Counted from the first letter of the stretch, positions 33,172 to 43,031 are shown. The stretch: 58,205 nucleotides of DNA from Intrasporangium calvum (GCF_028446585.1 NZ_JAPFQL010000057.1:1-58205), one strand, 5' to 3'. Notes: generated by a model from the letters alone, not told the origin. Program-made: numbers and translations.

Positions 33172-34095
33172 TCAGCCCTTGACCGCCCCCGTGATGACGC
33201 CCTTGGTGAAGTGGCGCTGCAGGAAGGGGTAGAGCATGCAGATCGGAGCGAGGGCGATGACGACGACGGCCATCTTCAGCGACTGCGGCGGGGCCGTCAC
33301 CGCTACGCCGAGCTGGTCAGCGGCGACCTGGGTGCCCTGGATGACGTAGTTGCGCAGGATCAGCTGGACCGGCCACAGGTCCTGGTCGTTGATGTAGAGC
33401 ATCGCGTTGAAGAAGGAGTTCCAGAACCCGACGGCATAGAAGAGGCCGACCACCGCGACGACGGCCTTGGACAGGGGCAGCACGATGCGCCAGAGGATCT
33501 GCCAGTCGGAGCAGCCGTCCATCTGGGCGCTCTCGATGACCTCACGCGGGATGTTCATGAAGAAGGCCCGCATGACGACGAAGTTGAACGCACCGAAGAT
33601 GCCGGGGAGGATCAGCGACCAGATGGTGTCGAGCAGCCCGAGCTGCCGGACCATGAGGAACGACGGGATCAGCCCGGGCGCGAAGAGCAGCGTGAACAGC
33701 ACCGCCATGAGCACCGGTCGCCCGAAGAGGACAGGTCGGCTCGTCGCGTAGGCCATGGTGATCGTCACGAAGAGCGCGAGGAGCGTGCCGACGACGGTGA
33801 TGAAGACGCTGACGCCGAGGGCCCGGAACATGAGCGGCCCGGTGAGCAGGGCCCGGTAGGCGTCGAGGGTGGGTCGCTCCGGCCAGAGGACGTAGCCGCC
33901 GGACCGGATCAGCTGCTCGTTGTCGGCCAGTGACGTGGAGACGACGACGAGGATCGGCACGGCGATCGCGACGGCGAAGCCACCGAGGAGGAGCAGCTTG
34001 GCGAGGGAGAGCCCGAGCGAGGGCTGTTCCTTCCACGCGGGCCGGGAGCGCCGGCGCCGGAGTGCGCGCTCGAGGGTGGGGGAGGGGACGGTCAT
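33172..34095 (-). CDS. Carbohydrate ABC transporter permease (LplC/YtcP-like)
   Basis: A 307-residue membrane subunit with six helices. The EAA-type loop, contact for the ATPase, is VIESAQMDGCSDWQILWRIVLP. The C-terminal LQRHFTKGVITGAVKG is the classic end of this permease class. It forms a heterodimer with the adjacent permease (20-bp gap). No ATPase gene is in the cassette; a shared MsiK-type ATPase elsewhere probably drives it. Confidence 0.92.
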   Translation of the reverse strand: MTVPSPTLERALRRRRSRPAWKEQPSLGLSLAKLLLLGGFAVAIAVPILVVVSTSLADNEQLIRSGGYVLWPERPTLDAYRALLTGPLMFRALGVSVFITVVGTLLALFVTITMAYATSRPVLFGRPVLMAVLFTLLFAPGLIPSFLMVRQLGLLDTIWSLILPGIFGAFNFVVMRAFFMNIPREVIESAQMDGCSDWQILWRIVLPLSKAVVAVVGLFYAVGFWNSFFNAMLYINDQDLWPVQLILRNYVIQGTQVAADQLGVAVTAPPQSLKMAVVVIALAPICMLYPFLQRHFTKGVITGAVKG

Positions 34096-34115
34096 GGGGG
34101 TCTCCTGGGCCGGGC

Positions 34116-35126
34116 CTACGAGGCGCGCTTCTGGTAGATGCCGGCCTCGCCGAAGGTGTGGGCGAGCTTGTTGGCGCCGAGGATGAGGACGAGGCCGATG
34201 AGGCCCTTGAAGAGGCCGGCTGCGGTGCCGACGCTCCAGCCGCCTCCGACGACGCCTGAGTAGTAGGTGAAGGTGTCGAGCACCTCGGCGGCCTGGGCTC
34301 CGACGGCGTCGCGCTGGAGGATGAACTGCTCGAACCCCACCGAGAGGATGTCGCCGATCCGGAGGATGAGGAGCAGCACGATGACGGGACGCAGGGCCGG
34401 CAGGGTGATGTGCCAGAGCCGCCTCCAGCGCCCGGCGCCGTCAGCGGCGGCAGCCTCGTAGAGCGAGGTGTCGATGCTCGCGAGCGCGGCGAGGAAGATG
34501 ATCATCGCCCACCCGGCGTCCTTCCAGACGAGCTGGGCGACCACGAGGAGCGGGAACGTGTCGGGGTTGGTCATGAAGGGGATGGCGTCGGCTCCGAGGT
34601 GCCGCAGCGCGTTGTTGACCAGTCCGGCACCGCCGAGCAGCTGCTGGAAGAGCGCGATGACGAGCACCCACGAGAGGAAGTGCGGCAGGTAGACGACGCT
34701 CTGGAACCAGCGCCGCATGCGGCCACTCACCAAGGAGTCGACGGCCACCGCGAGGAGCAGCGGGATGGGGAAGAAGAAGACCAGCTGCCACGCCGCCAGG
34801 TAGAGCGTGTTGCTGAAGGCGTTGAGGAAGTCCGGGTCGTCGAAGAGCCCGATGAAGTTGTCGAGGCCGACCCATTCGGACTCCCGGATGCCGAGGTAGG
34901 GCTGGTAGTCCTGGAAGGCGATGACGTTCCCCAGGATCGGGACGTAGAAGAAGAGCAGCAGGAACGCCACGCCCGGGACCATCATCAGCAGCATCTGCCG
35001 GTCGTTGCGCAGCCGGGTCCGCCAGGGGACCGGGGGCCGGGATGTCCCGTCCTGAGCCGGGCGCACGGTCGGGGCGCCGTCGGGTGGCGCCGCGAGCCCG
35101 GAGGGCGGACGGGTCGTCACAGGCAT
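34116..35126 (-). CDS. Carbohydrate ABC transporter permease (LplB/YteP-like)
   Basis: A 336-residue permease, first gene of the cassette. After a Pro-rich cytoplasmic N-terminus (about 40 residues) come six helices, the segment YLPHFLSWVLVIALFQQLL and the EAA loop YEAAAADGAGRWRRLWHITLP. The C-terminal GLVLILGANKLAHTFGEAGIY is typical of LplB. The upstream region has a good sigma-70-type promoter and a LacI-type operator. Confidence 0.92.
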   Translation of the reverse strand: MPVTTRPPSGLAAPPDGAPTVRPAQDGTSRPPVPWRTRLRNDRQMLLMMVPGVAFLLLFFYVPILGNVIAFQDYQPYLGIRESEWVGLDNFIGLFDDPDFLNAFSNTLYLAAWQLVFFFPIPLLLAVAVDSLVSGRMRRWFQSVVYLPHFLSWVLVIALFQQLLGGAGLVNNALRHLGADAIPFMTNPDTFPLLVVAQLVWKDAGWAMIIFLAALASIDTSLYEAAAADGAGRWRRLWHITLPALRPVIVLLLILRIGDILSVGFEQFILQRDAVGAQAAEVLDTFTYYSGVVGGGWSVGTAAGLFKGLIGLVLILGANKLAHTFGEAGIYQKRAS

Positions 35127-35160
35127 GCCTCACTCCTTCGTGAGTCGTTGCGTGGAGGTC

Positions 35161-35206
35161 ACTTAAACGATTCACGAATGCTAGGGACTGAGAGATGGGT
35201 GTGCAA
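35161..35206 (-). promoter_or_regulatory. Promoter with LacI-type operator for the transporter genes
   Basis: On the minus strand -35 TTGCAC (35206-35201), a 17-bp spacer and -10 TAGCAT (35183-35178). GTGAATCGTTTAAGT (35175-35161) follows, covering the expected transcription start. The AATCGTTT core matches the site at 30197-30217. A repressor bound here would block initiation. Confidence 0.65.
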
Positions 35207-35289
35207 GATGTTGATCGAAAGAGATGCAAAATGGTCGTCTTCGAGCACGGAGCGCAGAGCGGGTCGAGCGCACAGCCGCCCGTCGAGAG

Positions 35290-36132
35290 TCAGCCGGCCA
35301 TGACCGCGGCGTCGTAGAGCGCCTTCTTGGACAGGCCCGTTCGCGCCGAGACGTCGGCGCAGACGTCCTTGAGGCGCTCCCCACGCTCAACCCGATCCCG
35401 TATGCCGCTGAGCTCGCTCTCGACGGAGCTGACCTTGCGCTCGGCGCCGTTCACGACAACGGTGATCTCGCCCTTGACGCCGGCCTCGGCCCAGGCGGCG
35501 AGGTCATCGAGGGTGTCTCGGCGAACCTCTTCGTAGGTCTTCGTCAGCTCGCGACAGACAGCCGCTCGGCGCGATGGGCCGAAGGCCTCGGCCATCGCGG
35601 CCAGCGTGTCGGCCAGCCGGTGCGGGGCCTCGAAGAAGACCATGGTGCGGCGCTCCTCGGCCAGGTCGGCGAGGACCCGGGCGCGCTCGCCGCCCTTGCG
35701 GGGGAGGAAGCCCTCGAAGCAGAACCGGTCCACGGGCAGGCCGGACACGGCGAGGGCCATGAGGACGGCGCTGGGCCCGGGGACCGCGGTCACGGGCACG
35801 TCGCGCTCCACGGCGGCGGCGACGAGCCGGTAGCCGGGATCCGACACCGACGGCATGCCGGCGTCGGTGACGACGAGGACCCGGTCCCCGGCGAGGAGCC
35901 GCTCGACGAGCTCCGGTGTGCGGGCCGCCTCGTTGTGGTCGTGGTAGCTGAGGACCTGGCCGGTCGGGGTGACGGCCAGGTCCGCGAGGAGCCGCTTCAG
36001 CCGGCGGGTGTCCTCGGCCGCGATGACGTCGGCGGTCGCGAGCTCGTGCGCCAGCCGCGGTGCGGCGTCCCGGGGGTCGCCGATCGGGGTGGCGGCGAGG
36101 ACGAGGGTGCCGGCTGCGGGTGCGCTGTTCAC
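35290..36132 (-). CDS. rsmI: 16S rRNA (cytidine-1402-2'-O)-methyltransferase
   Basis: SAM-dependent methylation of C1402 in the ribosomal P-site. The 280-residue product has the family start [55 protein letters not shown], and [18 protein letters not shown] dispersed-repeat copy near the C-terminus encodes SGIR. The usual metG/tatD neighbourhood follows. Confidence 0.93.
   Translation of the reverse strand: MNSAPAAGTLVLAATPIGDPRDAAPRLAHELATADVIAAEDTRRLKRLLADLAVTPTGQVLSYHDHNEAARTPELVERLLAGDRVLVVTDAGMPSVSDPGYRLVAAAVERDVPVTAVPGPSAVLMALAVSGLPVDRFCFEGFLPRKGGERARVLADLAEERRTMVFFEAPHRLADTLAAMAEAFGPSRRAAVCRELTKTYEEVRRDTLDDLAAWAEAGVKGEITVVVNGAERKVSSVESELSGIRDRVERGERLKDVCADVSARTGLSKKALYDAAVMAG
35399..35419 (-). 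repeat. Dispersed repeat, copy 10 (intragenic)
   Basis: Exact core with the long GAGCGAGCT flank inside rsmI, same sense as the gene; read as ELSGIRD. Confidence 0.8.
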
Positions 36133-36161
36133 ACCCCCATCCTCCCCGACCCCCCCTCAAA

Positions 36162-36272
36162 CCAATCGAAAGAGCAGTTCGCGACACGTCGCCAAATCGA
36201 AAGAGCAGTTCGCGACACGTCGCAAACTGCTCTTTCGATCGTGAGGGTGTCGCGAACTGCTCTTTCGATTGG
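36162..36272. repeat. Nested inverted repeats, CGAAAGAGCAGTTCG family
   Basis: Outer arms 36162-36187 and 36247-36272 pair perfectly over 26 bp. Inside them is a second copy of the same unit with arms 36196-36210 and 36225-36239. The intergenic region between osmC and rsmI therefore holds four copies of the unit, two in each direction. Likely terminator for osmC (minus strand), expanded by duplication. Confidence 0.75.
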
Positions 36273-36284
36273 TCAGGGGGTCGC

Positions 36285-36716
36285 TCAGTTGGCGAGGCGG
36301 GCCTCGATCGTGATCGACGGGACCGCCTTGAGCGCCTGGCTGACCGGGCAGCCGTTCTTGGCCTCCTCGGCGCGGGCCTGGAAGTCCTCGGCCGAGATGC
36401 CCGGGACCGACCCGACCGTGCTCAGCTTGATCTCCGTGATCCCGGTGCCGGGGACGAACGTCACGGCCGCCGTCGTGTCCAGCGTCGTGGGCGGGGTGCC
36501 CGCCTTGTTGAGGATGTTGGAGAACGCCATGTTGTAGCAGGCCGAGTGGGCCGCGGCGATGAGCTCCTCCGGGCTCGTCTTGCCGCCCGGCTCCTCGGTG
36601 CGGGCCGGCCAGGAGACGTCGAACGTCCCGTTGCCCGACGACTCGAGCGTGACCTGGCCGCTGCCGGAGAAGAGGTCGCCCTCCCAGTGGGCCGTGGCGG
36701 TGCGCGTGGCTGACAT
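36285..36716 (-). CDS. OsmC-family peroxiredoxin
   Basis: A 143-residue thiol peroxidase reducing organic hydroperoxides. The family catalytic cysteines are visible in HSACYNMAFSNIL and NGCPVSQALK, and TSPEELIAAAHSAC is the usual signature. I chose the ATG at 36716, with AAGGAG upstream; the GTG two codons earlier is less well placed. Alone in its transcription unit. Confidence 0.92.
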   Translation of the reverse strand: MSATRTATAHWEGDLFSGSGQVTLESSGNGTFDVSWPARTEEPGGKTSPEELIAAAHSACYNMAFSNILNKAGTPPTTLDTTAAVTFVPGTGITEIKLSTVGSVPGISAEDFQARAEEAKNGCPVSQALKAVPSITIEARLAN

Positions 36717-36815
36717 GAACACTCCTTCAATCGCGAGGTGGTGCTTCCCTCCTCACCTTTTCGCGAAGCCGCAGGTCTGGCAAGGAGGCCGGGCAGCCGG
36801 GCCGCGGATGAGCGG

Positions 36816-36836
36816 GAGCGAGCCCAGCGGCATACG
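36816..36836 (+). repeat. Dispersed repeat, copy 11
   Basis: Exact core with the long GAGCGAGCC flank, about 55 bp upstream of the metG -10, reading toward metG. Confidence 0.85.
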
Positions 36837-36891
36837 GCATCGTCGGCGCAGCCGCAGCGAAACGCGAGCACGACCACGGACCGCGCCACCC

Positions 36892-36897
36892 TAGGAT
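36892..36897 (+). promoter_or_regulatory. -10 hexamer of leaderless metG
   Basis: TAGGAT ends 7 nt before the ATG at 36905. Confidence 0.6.
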
Positions 36898-36904
36898 CGA
36901 GCCC

Positions 36905-38752
36905 ATGAGCAAAGTCCTGTCTGCTGTCGCCTGGCCGTACACCAACGGCCCGCGCCACATCGGCCACGTGGCCGGGTTCGGCGTGCCCTCCGACGTCTTC
37001 AGTCGGTACATGCGGATGGCCGGACACGACGTGCTCATGGTCTCCGGCACCGACGAGCACGGCACCCCGATCCTCGTCCTCGCCGAGAAGGAAGGCCTGA
37101 CGCCGCAGGAGGTCACCGACAAGTACAACCGCGTCATCGCGACCGACCTGACCGACCTCGGCCTGTCCTACGACCTCTTCACGCGGACGACCACGGCCAA
37201 CCACTACGCCGTGTCCCAGGAGCTGTTCACCGGCAACTGGCGCAACGGCTACATGATCGAGCAGACGACCAAGGGCGCCATCAGCCCCTCGACCGGGCGC
37301 ACGCTGCCCGACCGCTACATCGAGGGCACCTGCCCGATCTGCGGCTACGGCGAGGCCCGCGGCGACCAGTGCGACAACTGCGGCAACCAGCTCGACGCCG
37401 ACGAGCTGATCAACCCGCGGTCCAAGATCAACGGCGAGACGCCCGAGTTCATCGAGACGCAGCACTTCTTCCTCGACCTGCCGGCGCTCGCCGCCGCGCT
37501 CGGCGAGTGGCTCGACGGCCGCGAGGCGTCCGGGACCTGGCGGCCCAACGTCATCAAGTTCGCCCGCAACCTGCTCGACGACGTCCGTCCCCGCGCCATG
37601 ACCCGCGACATCGACTGGGGCATCCCGATTCCCCTGGAGGGGTGGGAGGAGAACTCCCACAAGCGGCTCTACGTCTGGTTCGACGCCGTCGTCGGCTACC
37701 TGTCCGCGTCGATCGAGTGGGCCCGGCGGATCGGCGACCCCGAGCGCTGGCGCGAGTGGTGGAACGACCCCGAGGCCGTCTCCTACTACTTCCAGGGCAA
37801 GGACAACATCACCTTCCACGCCCAGATCTGGCCCGCCGAGCTGCTCGGGTACGCCGGGCTCGGGGCGCAGGGTGGGTCCGCAGGGTCCTACGGGACGTTG
37901 AACCTGCCCACCGAGGTCGTCGCGTCCGAGTTCATGACGATGGAGGGCAAGCAGTTCTCCACCTCGCGGGGCCACGTCATCTACGTCCGCGACGTGCTGG
38001 AACGCTACGGCCCCGACCCGCTGCGCTACTTCATCTGCGCCGCAGGGCCGGAGAACCAGGACAGCGACTTCACCTGGGCCGAGTTCATCCAGCGCAACAA
38101 CAGCGAGCTCGTCGCCGGCTGGGGCAACCTCGTCAACCGGACCGCCTCGATGATCGCCAAGAGCTTCGGTGAGATCCCGGCGGCCGGGCCGCTCGAGCCC
38201 GTCGACGAGGCGCTGCTCGACACGGTGCGCGGAGCCTTCGACGTCGTCGGAGGCCTGATCGGGCGGCAGCGGTTCAAGCAGGGCATCGGCGAGGTCATGC
38301 GGGTCGTCGGCGAGGCCAACCGCTATGTGGCAGAGACGGAGCCGTTCAAGCTCAAGGGCGACGACGAGCGCGAGCGGCTCGGCACGGTGCTCCACGTGCT
38401 CGCCCAGGCCGTCGTCTCCATCAACACGCTGATGGCGCCGTTCCTGCCGCACGGGTCCAACCGGGTGCACCGGGTCATGGGCGGCCAGGGCGACTTCGTG
38501 CCGATGCCGGTGCTCGAGGAGGTCACCGACCTCGACGACGGGCGTCCCTATCCCGTCATCACGGGCGAGTACTCCGCGACGCCGCGGTGGGAGTACGCGC
38601 CGGTCGTCGTCGGGACCTCGATCGCCAAGCCGACGCCGGTCTTCACGAAGTTCGACCCCTCCGTCGTCGATGAGGAGATCGAGCGGATGCGGCGCGAGGA
38701 CGATGCGCCCGCTCCGGGCGACGACGCACCCCAGGCGGGCGCTGGCGAATGA
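36905..38752 (+). CDS. metG: Methionyl-tRNA synthetase
   Basis: Charges tRNA-Met. The 615-residue product has the class-I HIGH motif ([10 protein letters not shown]) and a zinc knuckle with [18 protein letters not shown] (about 140-158). [21 protein letters not shown] is also present, as is the KMSKS-equivalent KQFSTSRG, a variant usual in actinobacterial enzymes. It lacks a C-terminal EMAP-type tRNA-binding domain and ends in an acidic tail. Leaderless start; stop overlaps tatD (ATGA). Confidence 0.96.
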   Translation: MSKVLSAVAWPYTNGPRHIGHVAGFGVPSDVFSRYMRMAGHDVLMVSGTDEHGTPILVLAEKEGLTPQEVTDKYNRVIATDLTDLGLSYDLFTRTTTANHYAVSQELFTGNWRNGYMIEQTTKGAISPSTGRTLPDRYIEGTCPICGYGEARGDQCDNCGNQLDADELINPRSKINGETPEFIETQHFFLDLPALAAALGEWLDGREASGTWRPNVIKFARNLLDDVRPRAMTRDIDWGIPIPLEGWEENSHKRLYVWFDAVVGYLSASIEWARRIGDPERWREWWNDPEAVSYYFQGKDNITFHAQIWPAELLGYAGLGAQGGSAGSYGTLNLPTEVVASEFMTMEGKQFSTSRGHVIYVRDVLERYGPDPLRYFICAAGPENQDSDFTWAEFIQRNNSELVAGWGNLVNRTASMIAKSFGEIPAAGPLEPVDEALLDTVRGAFDVVGGLIGRQRFKQGIGEVMRVVGEANRYVAETEPFKLKGDDERERLGTVLHVLAQAVVSINTLMAPFLPHGSNRVHRVMGGQGDFVPMPVLEEVTDLDDGRPYPVITGEYSATPRWEYAPVVVGTSIAKPTPVFTKFDPSVVDEEIERMRREDDAPAPGDDAPQAGAGE

Positions 38753-39606
38753 GCCCCCACTCCTCGTCCCGGCAGGGGCTGCCCGAGGTGGCCCCCGACC
38801 CGCTGCCGATCGACGTCGTGGACAACCACGTCCACCTCGACATCGGCCGGGACGGGGCTGAGCCCCTCGCTGTCGGCGAGGCGATCCGCCGGGCCCGGGC
38901 CGTGGGGGTGACCCGCCTCGTGCAGGTGGGCTGCGACCTCGACGCCATCGAGTTCACCGTCGAGGCCGTCGACCGGTTCCCCGAGGTGCTGGGGGCGGTC
39001 GCCCTCCACCCCAACGAGGTGCCCAGGCTCGCGTCCGCTGGGACGTTGTCAGCGGCATACGACGTCGTGGAGCGGGCGGCCGGCCACGAGCGGGTGCGGG
39101 CGGTCGGCGAGACGGGGCTCGACTACTTCCGCACCGGGCCGGACGGCGTGGCGGTCCAGCAGGAGGCCTTCCGCTGGCACATCGACCTGGCGAAGCGGCT
39201 CGGCAAGGCTCTGCAGATCCACGACCGGGACGCCCACGACGACGTCCTGCGGGTCCTCGAGGAGGAGGGTGCGCCGGACCGCACGGTGCTCCACTGCTTC
39301 TCCGGAGACCTGCCGATGGCGCGCGAATGTGTCGAGCGCGGCTACTACCTGTCCTTCGCCGGCACCGTGACCTTCAAGAACGCCCGGGCGCTGCGTGACG
39401 CCCTGTCCGTGACGCCGTTGTCGCAGGTCCTCGTCGAGACCGATGCCCCCTATCTGACGCCGTCCCCCCACCGCGGTGCCACCAACGCGTCCTTCCTTGT
39501 GCCGCATACGATTCGGGCGATGGCGACGGCTCTCAACGTCGACGTCCCCACGTTGTGCACGGCCGTGTCGGACAACTCCGAGCGCATCTACGGCCCCTGG
39601 TCCTGA
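38749..39606 (+). CDS. tatD: TatD-family hydrolase/DNase
   Basis: A 285-residue metal-dependent hydrolase. The metal ligands of the family are visible: [19 protein letters not shown]-type [26 protein letters not shown] and [14 protein letters not shown]. Probably a 3'-5' nuclease in DNA repair or RNA/D-aminoacyl quality control. Start overlaps the metG stop by four bases. A dispersed-repeat copy is in frame and encodes SAAYD. Confidence 0.93.
   Translation: MSPHSSSRQGLPEVAPDPLPIDVVDNHVHLDIGRDGAEPLAVGEAIRRARAVGVTRLVQVGCDLDAIEFTVEAVDRFPEVLGAVALHPNEVPRLASAGTLSAAYDVVERAAGHERVRAVGETGLDYFRTGPDGVAVQQEAFRWHIDLAKRLGKALQIHDRDAHDDVLRVLEEEGAPDRTVLHCFSGDLPMARECVERGYYLSFAGTVTFKNARALRDALSVTPLSQVLVETDAPYLTPSPHRGATNASFLVPHTIRAMATALNVDVPTLCTAVSDNSERIYGPWS
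39049..39061 (+). repeat. Dispersed repeat, copy 12 (intragenic)
   Basis: Exact core in tatD, same sense. It and the glpR copy share TCAGCGGCATACGACGT and both encode SAAYDVV. Confidence 0.75.
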
Positions 39607-39856
39607 GCGCTCCTCGCCGGCCGTCCCGGGGCCAGGTGGCGCGCTGTCCCCACCCCCGGGGCTGGACGGTCAGCTGTCCACAGACTGTTACCGAAATTTG
39701 ACCTAACGGGTCTTGCTCGTTCACGCTGGGTAGCTGTTGGCCGGATGCCGCCCCGCATCGGACCCTCATCGAGGCCCTTCCCGAATGAACCGGAGGGTGT
39801 CCTCCGAGGTGTGTCGAGAGCGCGTGACAGCCGGGGAGTACGACGTTCGGAGAATT
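39607..39856 (+). promoter_or_regulatory. rpfB upstream region and probable RNA leader
   Basis: A 250-bp gap before the rpfB-ksgA-ispE series. It is AT-richer around GTTACCGAAATTTGACC (39687-39703), a possible promoter with TTGACC but no clear -10. A small perfect hairpin, CGGAGG with CCTCCG (39791-39806), lies in the leader. In Mycobacterium tuberculosis the same three genes are reported to be controlled by an RNA switch in this position; no sequence match is claimed here. Confidence 0.4.
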
Positions 39857-40981
39857 TTGATTTCACGCAATCTCAAGGTCATCGCCGGTGCCGGCGCCGC
39901 CTTGCTGCTCACCGCCGGTGGCGTCGGGGCAGCCCAGCTCGACAAGGCGGTGAACCTGTCCGTAGACGGCACGTCCACCGCGACCCGCGTCTTCGGCAGC
40001 ACGGTCGGTGACCTCCTCGAGAGCGAAGGCATCTCGGTCAAGGACGGCGACGTCGTCTACCCGGCCGTGGATGCTCCCCTCTCGGATGGCGACACCGTCA
40101 CCGTTCGCTACGCCCGGATGCTCAACCTCACCGTCGACGGTGAGACGAAGCAGATCCGCACCACCGAGACCACGGTCGACGCCGCGCTCCTCGCGCTCGG
40201 CCTGCGCACCGACGGCGCCCGGATCTCGGTCTCCCGCTCGCAGTCCATCGGTCGTGAGGGCCTCGACCTCACGGTGATCACGCCCAAGGCCGTGACCATC
40301 GTCGCCGACGGCAAGACGACGAAGAAGACGGTCGCGGCCGCCACCGTCGAGGAGGCCCTCACGCAGCTGGGGGTCGACTTCGACTCGGACGACAAGGTCT
40401 CCCCGGCGCGTGCGACCGCGCTCGAGGCCGGCATGAAGGTCGTCGTCAAGGACGTCCGGTCCAAGAAGTCGACCCGCACCGAGACCGTCGCCCACAAGAC
40501 GGTCCGCAAGGAGAGCGCCGACCTCTACGAGGGCACGACGAAGGTCGCGACCGAGGGCGTCGACGGCCTGCGCCGGGTCACGCTCCGGACCACGATCGTC
40601 GACGGCAAGGTCACCAAGACCGAGCGCGTGTCGTCCATGGTCACCAAGGCGCCGATCGCCGAGGTCGTCCTCGTCGGCACCAAGTCGCGACCGACCACGT
40701 CGACGGGCACGAGCTCCGGCAGCACCTCGGGCACCGGCATCAACCTGGCCCGCGCCGACATGTGGGACCGCGTCGCCGAGTGTGAGTCCGGTGGCAACTG
40801 GTCCATCAACACCGGCAACGGCTACTACGGCGGTCTCCAGTTCTCCTACACCACGTGGCTCGCCTACGGTGGCGACGACTTCGCGCAGCGCGCGGACCTC
40901 GCTTCCCGTGCGGAGCAGATCACCGTGGCCAACCGGGTCTACGCCGACAACGGCCTGGCCCAGTGGAGCTGCAAGGGCTGA
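39857..40981 (+). CDS. rpfB: Resuscitation-promoting factor RpfB
   Basis: Secreted peptidoglycan-cleaving enzyme that promotes regrowth from dormancy. Signal peptide (about residues 1-26, [20 protein letters not shown]). Three DUF348 repeats (about 28-220, for example [20 protein letters not shown]), a G5 domain (about 225-290) and a Ser/Thr/Gly linker follow. The C-terminal RPF lysozyme-like domain reads [18 protein letters not shown], with the catalytic Glu and a Cys pair. The start is uncertain: I chose TTG 39857 (GGAG 5 nt upstream, proper signal peptide); ATG 39785 or GTG 39824 would add 24 or 11 residues. Confidence 0.93.
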   Translation: MISRNLKVIAGAGAALLLTAGGVGAAQLDKAVNLSVDGTSTATRVFGSTVGDLLESEGISVKDGDVVYPAVDAPLSDGDTVTVRYARMLNLTVDGETKQIRTTETTVDAALLALGLRTDGARISVSRSQSIGREGLDLTVITPKAVTIVADGKTTKKTVAAATVEEALTQLGVDFDSDDKVSPARATALEAGMKVVVKDVRSKKSTRTETVAHKTVRKESADLYEGTTKVATEGVDGLRRVTLRTTIVDGKVTKTERVSSMVTKAPIAEVVLVGTKSRPTTSTGTSSGSTSGTGINLARADMWDRVAECESGGNWSINTGNGYYGGLQFSYTTWLAYGGDDFAQRADLASRAEQITVANRVYADNGLAQWSCKG

Positions 40982-41005
40982 CGCCTGACTGCCTGCACCC
41001 CGCCT

Positions 41006-41042
41006 CAGGGCCCTCGACCGGTACGTCCGGTCGGGGGCCCTG
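41006..41042 (+). terminator. Strong hairpin after rpfB
   Basis: Arms 41006-41021 and 41027-41042 pair over 16 bp with one G-U wobble and a 5-nt loop (CAGGGCCC with GGGCCCTG at the base). It separates rpfB from ksgA, which has its own promoter. Confidence 0.7.
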
Positions 41043-41119
41043 CGCGTTGCCGCCCGCGGCACCACCACCGATCCTGCGTGGTCCGATGCGTGGTGGCGGG
41101 TCGCTGGGCGGGGTACCCC

Positions 41120-41125
41120 TAGGGT
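41120..41125 (+). promoter_or_regulatory. -10 hexamer of leaderless ksgA
   Basis: TAGGGT ends 6 nt before the ATG at 41132. Confidence 0.6.
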
Positions 41126-41131
41126 GTGCTC

Positions 41132-42067
41132 ATGACCAAGGACGCCCGGGCCAAGGCAGCGGCAGCGGACCCTGGGCCCGCCGTCGACGCGGCCCTGCTC
41201 GGGCCGGCCCAGATCCGCGAGCTCGCCGAGCGCCTCGAGGTGCGTCCCACCAAGCAGTGGGGACAGAACTTCGTCGTCGACGCCAACACGGTCCGCAAGA
41301 TCGTCCGCGTCGCGGGGGTGGGCCCCGAGGACGTCGTCGTGGAGGTCGGCCCAGGGCTCGGATCGCTCACGCTGGCGCTGCTCCCCGTCGTCCGGCAGGT
41401 CACGGCCATCGAGGTCGACCCCCGGCTCGCCGGCGCCCTCGAGGACACGGTCCGCTCCCTCCAGCCGGGCAACGCTCACAAGCTTCGCCTCGTCCCTGCC
41501 GACGCCCTCACGGTGACGAGCCTGCCCGGTCCCAAGCCGACTGCACTCGTCGCGAACCTGCCCTACAACATCTCGGTGCCGGTCGTCCTGTCCTTCCTCG
41601 AGCAGTTCCCGTCCATCCAGCGGGTGCTCGTCATGGTCCAGCTCGAGGTGGCCGAGCGCCTCGCGGCAAGCCCGGGCGGCAAGATCTACGGCGTCCCGAG
41701 CCTCAAGGCGGCCTGGTACGCCGACGTCGAGCTCGCCGGGCGCGTCGGTCGCAACGTCTTCTGGCCGGCCCCCAACGTCGACTCGGGCCTGGTCTCCCTC
41801 GTCCGCCGCGAACCGCCAGCCACGACGGCCACGCGCGAGGAGGTCTTCCGGTGCATCGACGCCGCCTTCCTCCAGCGGCGCAAGGCCCTGCGTGGGGCGC
41901 TCGCCTCCTGGGCCGGGTCGCCGGCCCGCGCCGAGGCGGCTCTCGTCGCTGCGGGGGTCGACCCGAAGGCGCGCGGCGAGCAGCTCGACATCGCTGCCTT
42001 TGCCCGCATCGCGGAGCACAAGAACGCGGACCTGGAGCGGCCGGACGACCCGGGCACCATAGGGTGA
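41132..42067 (+). CDS. ksgA: 16S rRNA (adenine-1518/1519-N6)-dimethyltransferase
   Basis: Dimethylates two adjacent adenosines in helix 45 during late 30S assembly. The 311-residue product has the N-terminal [13 protein letters not shown] motif [24 protein letters not shown], and the catalytic [15 protein letters not shown] (motif IV). The C-terminal [12 protein letters not shown] is typical. ATG 41132 chosen over GTG 41126 by the leaderless spacing. Confidence 0.95.
   Translation: MTKDARAKAAAADPGPAVDAALLGPAQIRELAERLEVRPTKQWGQNFVVDANTVRKIVRVAGVGPEDVVVEVGPGLGSLTLALLPVVRQVTAIEVDPRLAGALEDTVRSLQPGNAHKLRLVPADALTVTSLPGPKPTALVANLPYNISVPVVLSFLEQFPSIQRVLVMVQLEVAERLAASPGGKIYGVPSLKAAWYADVELAGRVGRNVFWPAPNVDSGLVSLVRREPPATTATREEVFRCIDAAFLQRRKALRGALASWAGSPARAEAALVAAGVDPKARGEQLDIAAFARIAEHKNADLERPDDPGTIG
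42060..42065 (+). promoter_or_regulatory. -10 hexamer of leaderless ispE, overlapping the ksgA stop
   Basis: TAGGGT ends 6 nt before the ATG at 42072. Its last T is the first base of the ksgA TGA (42065-42067). Confidence 0.55.
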
Positions 42068-42071
42068 CCGC

Positions 42072-43025
42072 ATGACCGTCGCCCCGACACCTCCGCAGTC
42101 CGTGACTGTGCGTGCCCCGGCCAAGGTGAACCTCGAGCTGCGGGTCGGCGCCCTCCGGCCCGACGGTTACCACGATCTCGCCACGGTCTTCCAGGCCGTC
42201 TCCCTCTACGACGAGGTGTCGGTCGCCCGTTGGAACGAGTGGCAGGTGGTCCCGGGAGGGGCCTACGCCGACCGGATCCCGACGGACGGCGGCAACCTCG
42301 CGGTCCGGGCGGCGAAGCTCGTCGCGGAGCAGTGGGACATCGACGACGTCCTCTCGATCCGCATCGACAAGGACATCCCCGTCGCAGGGGGAATGGCTGG
42401 CGGCTCCGCTGATGCGGCCGCGGCCCTGCTGGCGTGCGACCACCTCTGGGGCCTGGGTCTCGAGCGGGACGAGCTGGCCGAGCTTGCGTCGGTGCTCGGC
42501 AGCGACGTGCCGTTCCCGCTGGCCGGCGGCAACGCCATGGGATCCGGTCGCGGGGAGCAGCTCGCGCCCGTGCTGGCCCGCGGCACGTTCCACTGGGTCT
42601 TCGCCATCAGCGACACCGGCCTCTCGACGCCCGAGGTCTACCGCGAGCTCGACCGGCTGCGCGCGGCGGCCGGCTCCGATCCGGGCGACCCCTCGCACAC
42701 CGCGGAGGTGAGTGCGGAGCTCATGGCGGCCCTGCGCAGCGGCGACGCCAGGGCGCTGGGGGCCGCCCTGCACAACGACCTCGACGAGGCCGCCTTCTCG
42801 CTGCGGCCGGAGCTGCGGGTGCTGCGCGACGCCGGCGTCGAGTTCGGCGCCCTCGGTGGCATCGTCAGCGGGTCGGGCCCGACGGTCGCCTTCCTCACCG
42901 AGAGCCACGAGGCCTCGCTCGACCTGTCGGTGTCGCTCGCGGCCTCCGATCTCTGCCGCGACATCCGCCGGGCCAAGGGACCCGTCCACGGCGCCCAGGT
43001 CGTGACCGGCCCACGCGCGGACTGA
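42072..43025 (+). CDS. ispE: 4-diphosphocytidyl-2-C-methyl-D-erythritol kinase
   Basis: ATP-dependent step of the MEP pathway to isoprenoid precursors. The 317-residue GHMP kinase has VRAPAKVNLELRVG at the start, the ATP loop PVAGGMAGGSADAAAALLA at about residues 103-121, GSDVPFPLAGG and the C-terminal GIVSGSGPTVAFL. It follows ksgA by 4 bp but also has its own leaderless -10. Confidence 0.95.
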   Translation: MTVAPTPPQSVTVRAPAKVNLELRVGALRPDGYHDLATVFQAVSLYDEVSVARWNEWQVVPGGAYADRIPTDGGNLAVRAAKLVAEQWDIDDVLSIRIDKDIPVAGGMAGGSADAAAALLACDHLWGLGLERDELAELASVLGSDVPFPLAGGNAMGSGRGEQLAPVLARGTFHWVFAISDTGLSTPEVYRELDRLRAAAGSDPGDPSHTAEVSAELMAALRSGDARALGAALHNDLDEAAFSLRPELRVLRDAGVEFGALGGIVSGSGPTVAFLTESHEASLDLSVSLAASDLCRDIRRAKGPVHGAQVVTGPRAD

Positions 43026-43031
43026 CGCTCC

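Noticed and set aside
39607-39856. c-di-AMP (ydaO) riboswitch before rpfB
   Set aside because: That element is known upstream of some rpf genes, but I could not recognise its conserved core here.
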